Of a stretch of DNA of 35,120 nt, positions 30,141-35,120 are shown piece after piece. Position numbers and translations under genes: made by a program. Source of the DNA: Gnetum montanum (Eukaryota > Streptophyta > Gnetopsida > Gnetales > Gnetaceae); contig MNCI01004078.1 in the NCBI GenBank assembly GCA_015680685.1, positions 573,894 through 609,013 of the forward strand. The letters are read 5' to 3'. Below the pieces are notes generated by a model that did not search any database, was not told where the DNA came from, and saw only the letters and a list, made by a program, of their open reading frames with translations. How positions within the stretch are numbered: position 1 is the first letter of the stretch; each line of letters begins with the position of its first letter.

Positions 30141-30329
30141 TGGCTTAGATGGTTTGGACATGTGCAAAGAAGATTAAACAATGATCTTATAAAAAAAGGT
30201 TCCTACATTATTGTTCCAGGAATGCTGTTGAAAGGAAGACCAAAGAAAACATGGGAAAAAATTGAAGATGACTTGAAGAAACTACAAATAAATAAAGATC
30301 TAGCTCTTCAAAGTGAATGTACAAAATAA
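30141..30329 (+). pseudogene. LINE (L1-type) ORF2 C-terminal fragment, open
   Basis: 63 codons open from the first TGG to TAA 30,327-30,329: WLRWFGHVQRRLNNDLIKKG, then PGMLLKGRPKKTWEKIEDDL and KKLQINKDLALQSECTK. WxRWFGHVxRR followed by KGRPKKTWxxxxxxDL is the familiar end of plant L1-type reverse transcriptase ORFs. A TAG precedes it and the rest of the element is not visible, so it is a 5'-truncated copy, as is usual for LINEs. Confidence 0.8.
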
Positions 30330-30599
30330 AAATAAATAAACAATAGTTACTTTGCATGAAAGGATAATCTAACTATGACAAAATGTACAAAACATTCATG
30401 TAATCAAAGACTTATTCCAAGGAGACTTCCAGGCTTCCAAGGTGCAATATTCCCATCATACAAACGAAATAACTATGCATCTCAAGTGCATTTTAAATGT
30501 CATATAAGAATTAGCTCACATCATACAATGTCTTATAGCCTAAACACTAGCAAGTAATAAGGATACACCAGGTCTCTAGTTATGATACACCAAGTCTCT

Positions 30600-31085
30600 C
30601 AAAGCCTACAACATCTTATAGCCTAAACAAGAAGAACACTGGGGTTGGATAAAATGGTAAGGGCTAACACCATCAAGTACCTCCAGGAACTAAGCCCTTG
30701 TAGCCCATAGAAAAGATCACCAACCTTGGATAAAATGATTTTTTTCATTTTTTTTTGGGTGTTCGCCAAGAGGGTGAGGGGCATTTCTTTTATTAAAAAA
30801 ATGATCACAAAAGCATAAAATACCAAGTGCTCATAAACAAAGAAAATGCTAACTCATAAGCCCAAAACATGCATGTTAAAAATCAAATCTAAAACATATG
30901 AGAAACTCCACACATGACTCACCACTTACAAGAAATCCCACATGCCATCATGAAATAATCCTCACTTGTTTAAGCCAATACAACTTCAAACACCTACTAA
31001 AAATTTTGTACAACAAGGGTTTGGAATACACATCTTTGAAGTTAAACTTGACCAATTTGGAGAGGAAGTAGACACCTCAAGTTTC
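30600..31085 (-). repeat. Inverted repeat pair, right arm
   Basis: Reverse-complement partner of 27,745-28,200. On the minus strand it lies directly downstream of a promoter-like block (next entry), so it may be the R/U5 part of an LTR. Confidence 0.7.
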
Positions 31086-31700
31086 GGTTATTGTCCAACA
31101 AATAGCCTCAAGAAATCAGCTTTAAACTGCAAGTCCAAGGTGCTGCTAAATCCTCTTACAAAATAAGAGAAAACAATCCCTTGAATCAGCCAAATAGTCC
31201 CCAAATATCAGTCACAAAAGCCTCCAACAGTAGCAACAAAATCAACCTCCCAAGAGCCCACAAGAACAAGCAAGGAACAACCACTCTTCCTCTCATCTCC
31301 TTAACTCCTCACCCCTCCAACTAGCATAGTCTCCTCTTCCTTGGCCAAAAGTGAAAATGAGAGCAAACACCCCCTCTATTTATAAGATAGAGGATGCCCT
31401 AAGGCTTGAATGCACAAAAGTTTAAACAATGGGCAAAGAGTAGACAACCCATTCTTTAAAAAAAAAAAAAAAAACCTTTATTTTTTATTCATGGCATCAT
31501 TACTACTTGACTTGGACACGCAAGCTGTCATGAAGGAGTGGACATGTGAGATTGACAATACTCAAGAGAGTCACATGGCCACTATTATATGAGTCTTTTG
31601 TCCCATTTCTAGCCATTAATATAAAGTGGACAACTTGCATATAAATAAAATAGATGTCATCATAAGCATGTCATAGAGCATACATCACCACCCCACATTG
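31086..31700 (-). mobile_element. LTR-like promoter block
   Basis: On the minus strand a TATA-like cttataaatagagggggtg (31,370-31,390) is followed by a purine/T-rich leader (aggaagaggagactatgc, gaggaagagtggttgttcc). The possible left end TGTGGGGTGGTGATG is near 31,697. With the arm 30,600-31,085 this would be an LTR of about 1.1 kb. A run of 17 A's is at 31,458-31,474. No partner LTR or internal domain was found, so this is tentative. Confidence 0.4.
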
Positions 31701-31742
31701 ACTTTTGTTATAACCCCACATTTTTGCCTTGTTTTGAGTCAC

Positions 31743-31905
31743 TTTTTAGTTTATATGCTATAAGGGTTTCTAATTTATTTTTGGCCTTTTATCTATTTTC
31801 CACATATCCTATAATTTATCTAATAAAAACAATTGATATTAAACTTTTTGTACATCCAACATTTTACACATGTTGAGCTAGTCATAATGAACACAAACAT
31901 GCCAT
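31743..31905 (+). repeat. Direct repeat, copy 1
   Basis: Aligns at about 65% by eye with 32,412-32,575, sharing ggccttttatct / gaccttttctcc, ttgatattaaactttttgta / ttgatatcaaactttttaat and catccaacattttacacatg / catccaatgtttgacacata. Copies are about 670 bp apart. Confidence 0.6.
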
Positions 31906-32231
31906 AACTACCATGCTAGAAATGAATATTTTGATTGAATAAAGGAAAATGTAGTCCCACTAGGTACTTTTTTTATCGTTTAACTTTAAAATCTCAAAAT
32001 TTAAAGCTTGAATTGAAAAACTAATTGTAGATCTATACTTTAGGTGTAAAATTAAGTTAGTCCACCAAATTTAAGCATGATTTGACAACTTTGAATTTTG
32101 ACGTATTTTAAGTAATTAAGTATTCAATAATTTTAAAATTTGAACTAAACGTCAAAATAAACCATGGATCCACGTCAAATTAATTCCTAGTAATATTCTA
32201 AAATAATGCTAGAGTATGTAATGCTCATTCA

Positions 32232-32258
32232 TTAATATATATATATATATATATAAAA
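32232..32258. repeat. (TA)n microsatellite
   Basis: About 10-11 TA units in a row within AT-rich intron DNA. Confidence 0.9.
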
Positions 32259-32411
32259 CTTAAAATAATAAAAAAATTAGACAGAAATTAGAAATAAATA
32301 ATAGAGTACCAAGGTCACATGTAAAATGTAAGGCATTACACAAAAGATAACATTAGACATCCATGACTTCCTTAGTTATTTTTCCCTCATTGGTTTCTCA
32401 CTTGTAGCCCA

Positions 32412-32575
32412 ACTTTTCTTAACTTTATAAAGATTAGAGGGTTTGTAATTTAGTTTTGACCTTTTCTCCATTTTTCATGATTTCTATATTTTCACTAGCA
32501 AAAGATGTTGATATCAAACTTTTTAATCATCCAATGTTTGACACATACTAAGACAATTAAAACAAGCTCTTGATA
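32412..32575 (+). repeat. Direct repeat, copy 2
   Basis: Partner of 31,743-31,905. The two may be parts of one dispersed repeat family or the ends of a small element. Confidence 0.6.
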
Positions 32576-32732
32576 AAAACTAACAAAGCTTTCATGCATC
32601 CGTTCTCTTGAGATACCATGGATATTTTTGGTTTCTCGGTATGCAAAAAATGTCTCAAATGTTTACTTAATGCAGCATGTCTGTGTTTTCAATGTTTTCA
32701 GACAAGAGATTCACAGCTCCATATCTAACAGC

Positions 32733-32811
32733 AGATTTGTGGGTACATGTTATGCCAATTTATATAGTGGGTACAAATGTTATGCAAATTTGTGGGTACA
32801 TGTTATGCCAT
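32733..32811 (+). repeat. Minisatellite, three units
   Basis: Units of the form atttgtgggtacatgttatg-cca follow each other at about 32,734, 32,760 and 32,787, the middle one slightly changed. Confidence 0.75.
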
Positions 32812-33620
32812 TTTAATATTTAGTATTCCAGAATTATACGAGTTTGATTTTCCGCCTTGTCATAGAACAAAAGAAGAAATCTAAACCCATCATTGTATGT
32901 ACAAAGGAACGAAAAGGTAATTGCAGGCTGTTGAACAACATTCTATTTCATAAAACTTGGACATGAGTGGCAAGGACATCCAAATTAGATTTTAAGAAAA
33001 CTGCATCAAAATATACTATTGGACCATCGTCATAACGTGACACAAAGATTATTAAAATTTGAAAAGCTTCTTAACAATACTACACAACTCTGTTCTAAAG
33101 TTCTTTTTTCTTGTAACTTATAAATTTTATGCCTTTGCTGTAAGCATGATTTTCGATATCCCATTCAAGTATGTGGCTGTATTGGAGTCATAATGTTTCT
33201 ATACTCTTTAGCCATTTTACTTTGTTAAATATATCTTTTGAGCAAAATAGATTACAACGTGGTTATCATTTCTCCCTTAGATTATAATGGAACTGAAATA
33301 CTTTAAGCATTTTATTAGGTCCATGCGAAAAGCACAAGACCCTAGAGATCTATTAGACAGTTCAGTTTCAGTCATTTGTTTTTACAAAATTCCTGTATAT
33401 CTCAGTATTACCTTTTTGGGAATTGAATTTATGATATACATGATGCATTTTATTTGATCTTTTACGCTTTTCCAACTCGTGTATAAATTTAATCAGACAT
33501 TTCAAAATTTACAGGAAAGGTGGTTTGGTCTCTTAGAAGACTCCCATTCATACTACAGCAATGCCAGTTTTGTATGCATACCCATGCCATGGTAATTACA
33601 TACAGAGAACACATGCTTAC

Positions 33621-33809
33621 CTCATGAGGAAAAGCCTTGGACAACGCTTCCATTGTATAGTCTTTGATGATTGCACCATCCTGCCAAGTCCACGTACCAT
33701 TTTCTACCTGTCCAGTAGGATCCCTACTTTCAACAGAACTCCCACCACAGTTAATCATTATCCTGCCACCAGGGGCTAACCTCTGCTTCAGCTCTAACCA
33801 AGTTTCTAC
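33621..33809 (-). CDS. Penultimate coding exon of the methyltransferase-like gene
   Basis: A 189-nt exon (63 codons, phase 0 at both ends) on the minus strand. The acceptor tatgatcag ends at 33,810 and the donor is GAG|GTAAGC. It reads VETWLELKQRLAPGGRIMIN, CGGSSVESRDPTGQVENGTW, TWQDGAIIKDYTMEALSKAF and PHE. The block WLxLKxxLxPxGRxMxNCGG is a late Rossmann-fold strand region of plant spermidine-synthase-like SAM-dependent methyltransferases. The open frame runs past both splice sites (to 33,869 and 33,489), but the extra residues show no homology. Joined to 26,703-26,545 the product continues FPHE|LNLKRMDG, as expected for the family. Exons with the SAM-binding motif were not found up to 35,120 and probably lie right of the window. 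Confidence 0.75.
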
Positions 33810-34310
33810 CTGATCATAACGAAGACATTGTATGAGGAAGGAATAAAAAGGAGACTGCTTTGTAGTCAAATGACAAAAATCTTCATTTTCATTTTACAAA
33901 GGCATCTTCCAATGAAGAAGTTAGGGATAAAAACAAAAAATCTTCAATTCTTTAAACCAAGACATGTTCTGTTTCAACTATCCATGTTTATTGATGCTCA
34001 CTGCTTCACCCTGAAAGTATACACAAATAAGATAATGTTGATGTATATAAAATGCATTAGTAAGTTTGGTGGCTTTAGTGGGTGGGCTCCACTTTGCAGT
34101 TCCCAAAAAAACCTAGCCCTAAAATAACCTATAAAAAAGTGTTTCCTCTATCCATGTATGATCTAATAGATGATTCAGGTTAATGCATTTCTTCTATTCA
34201 GTCATTTCTATTATATTCTATACACACTATTCTTCCTTGTTTTTCTCATGTTAATTCTTGACATTCACATCTCAAAGGCTACATTGGTATCAAGACATGC
34301 CAACTATAGC
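33810..34310. other. Probable upstream intron of the methyltransferase-like gene
   Basis: AT-rich, no exon-like block and no repeat recognised. The plus-strand open stretch 33,828-34,127 has no motif. Confidence 0.4.
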
Positions 34311-34319
34311 TAAAACTTG

Positions 34320-34860
34320 AAGTGTGTAAAGATATAGGTGGAGATGAAACACATGAGGAGATATGCATAGATAGAACACATTAGAGGAAGCTTTGGTCCA
34401 TGTGCATCATTGAACAAAGGACTGCTAGGTAAAAAAGACATAATAGTACACAAAGGCAAACATGCAAGATGATGCAAAGACACACAACAATGCAAACAGA
34501 CACACATGTAATAGTGTGTAGAGGCAACATTAGAACACAACAACGTGCAAAGGTAGCAAACAAGGGTAGGCAAGTAACAACAAACAAATGCACAAAACAA
34601 TTAGTGAAGCGACATGATAGTGCACGAAGGTACAAAGGCAATGTGTACAAAGATGTGCACATAGTAGGTGGCGTATACATAGATGTCTAGTGTAGACAAT
34701 GAAAGCACAAATTTGCATAATACAAGTGGTGTGCAAGGATTGATGCAGGTGCATAACCCAAATCTACAACTACAAGCAATGCACACAAGGGTATGTAACA
34801 CAAGAAGTGAAGCTTGTTTTGTAACACAAACTATTGACACATTAACAATTGCTCCTGCTG
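34320..34860. repeat. Degenerate purine/CA-rich satellite-like DNA
   Basis: Built from loose variants of gtgcaaaggcaacaa, aatgcacaca and tagtgtgtagaggcaaca. Several frames are open on both strands at once (Cys/Leu-rich on minus, Thr/Asn-rich on plus), which reflects the lack of stop triplets in the repeat, not genes. Confidence 0.5.
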
Positions 34861-34875
34861 GTGCTCCTGCTGCTG

Positions 34876-35023
34876 TTTGCTGAGGGGGGTAGTGTTGAAA
34901 GTGGTGTGCAAGGAGCAGCAGGAGATATGTTAACCATCATGTTGGCATTCTGTTGGTGCTCCTGCTGCTGCTGCTCCATCAGTAACATCCCGCACCACTT
35001 TCAACACTACCCCCCTCAGCAAA
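34876..35023. repeat. Perfect 31-bp inverted repeat at the right edge
   Basis: 34,876-34,906 (tttgctgaggggggtagtgt-tgaaagtggtg) is the exact reverse complement of 34,993-35,023. The 86-nt loop and the DNA just left of the arm contain gctcctgctgctg repeats. Confidence 0.9.
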
Positions 35024-35120
35024 CCTTCTCACCCCCTCCCACACAAGGCCGCCACCCCCCAAACCCAACACACGCCCCCCCAATCACCCCAAAGCTCCCC
35101 CCAACCAAAGCAGACCCCCC
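35024..35120. other. C-rich, G-poor terminal sequence
   Basis: The last 97 bases are mostly C and A with about seven G, full of runs such as caccccc and gcccccccc-like tracts. Unlike anything else in the window. It may be low-quality sequence at a contig end. Confidence 0.6.

Larger units (their letters stand above)
26704..33620 (-). other. Intron of about 6.9 kb in the methyltransferase-like gene
   Basis: Bounded on the minus strand by donor GAG|GTAAGC (33,621/33,620) and an acceptor at 26,704. Both flanking exons are in phase 0. The intron is filled with repeats listed separately: two LINE ends, an inverted repeat pair, an LTR-like block, a direct repeat pair and microsatellites. Introns of this length packed with retroelements are common in conifers. 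In 28,200-30,120 and 32,820-33,600 I recognise nothing. Confidence 0.6.

Noticed and set aside
30375-31166. Small plus-strand open frames at 30,375-30,557 and 30,966-31,166 as exons
   Set aside because: They lie in the LINE flank and in the inverted repeat arm, with no conservation in the partner copies.
34310-34883. Cys-rich secreted proteins on the minus strand
   Set aside because: Overlapping frames on both strands are open at once in repetitive DNA. No signal peptide plus conserved spacing was seen.

Overview
This is a piece of a large, repeat-rich land-plant nuclear genome, most likely a gymnosperm (conifer-like) although a fern cannot be excluded. The reasons are an AT-rich background, old Ty3/gypsy elements of the Athila/Tat type nested in each other, Ty1/copia and L1-type LINE remnants, strong C-to-T decay, a plant FAM32A-like locus, and a plant SAM-dependent methyltransferase-like gene split by an intron of about 6.9 kb. 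Nothing bacterial, organellar or CRISPR-like was seen.

About 1-22.6 kb is a stack of retroelements. Reading boundaries by eye, the nest is: an old copia integrase fragment (22.33-22.6 kb, minus) holds an old gypsy element (gag at 20.6 kb, LTR at 21.8-22.3 kb, plus). That holds element B (plus, about 7.82-20.61 kb). B's 5' LTR is broken by element A (minus, 1-7.82 kb, gag-protease-RT-RNase H-integrase, running off the left edge). B's 3' LTR is broken by element D (minus, 13,729-19,730, target duplication GGAGC/AGAGC). D's 5' LTR is in turn broken by element C (plus, about 15.4-19.32 kb, 5' end lost). A, B, C and D have related LTRs. A and B also share a tRNA-Asp-type primer site and a gag that begins MSSSH.

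The most interesting thing here is the internal layout of B, C and D. They appear to form a pol-less family: LTR, primer site, long gag with a proline/tyrosine/histidine-rich tail, T-rich tract, about 1.1 kb of conserved non-coding DNA, a possible splice acceptor, a second sense-strand ORF (ORF2; basic start, coiled-coil-like middle, conserved KGKxPMEEP-type end), a short conserved stem, a polypurine tract, and the LTR. Element A may be a pol-bearing relative. It carries two protease segments in tandem at an abrupt junction, which suggests it is a chimera.

About 22.6-24.3 kb is AT-rich DNA with fold-back inverted repeats. At 24.3-25.7 kb lies a FAM32A-like gene or pseudogene (plus) with two frameshifts and a possible 5'UTR exon. 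On the minus strand, 26,545-26,703 and 33,621-33,809 are the last two coding exons of a spermidine-synthase-fold methyltransferase-like gene. They join in phase 0, and the intron between them holds two LINE 3' ends, an inverted repeat pair, an LTR-like promoter block and a direct repeat pair. From 34.3 kb to the right edge is low-complexity repeat, then a perfect 31-bp inverted repeat and a C-rich, G-poor tail that may be a sequencing or assembly artefact.
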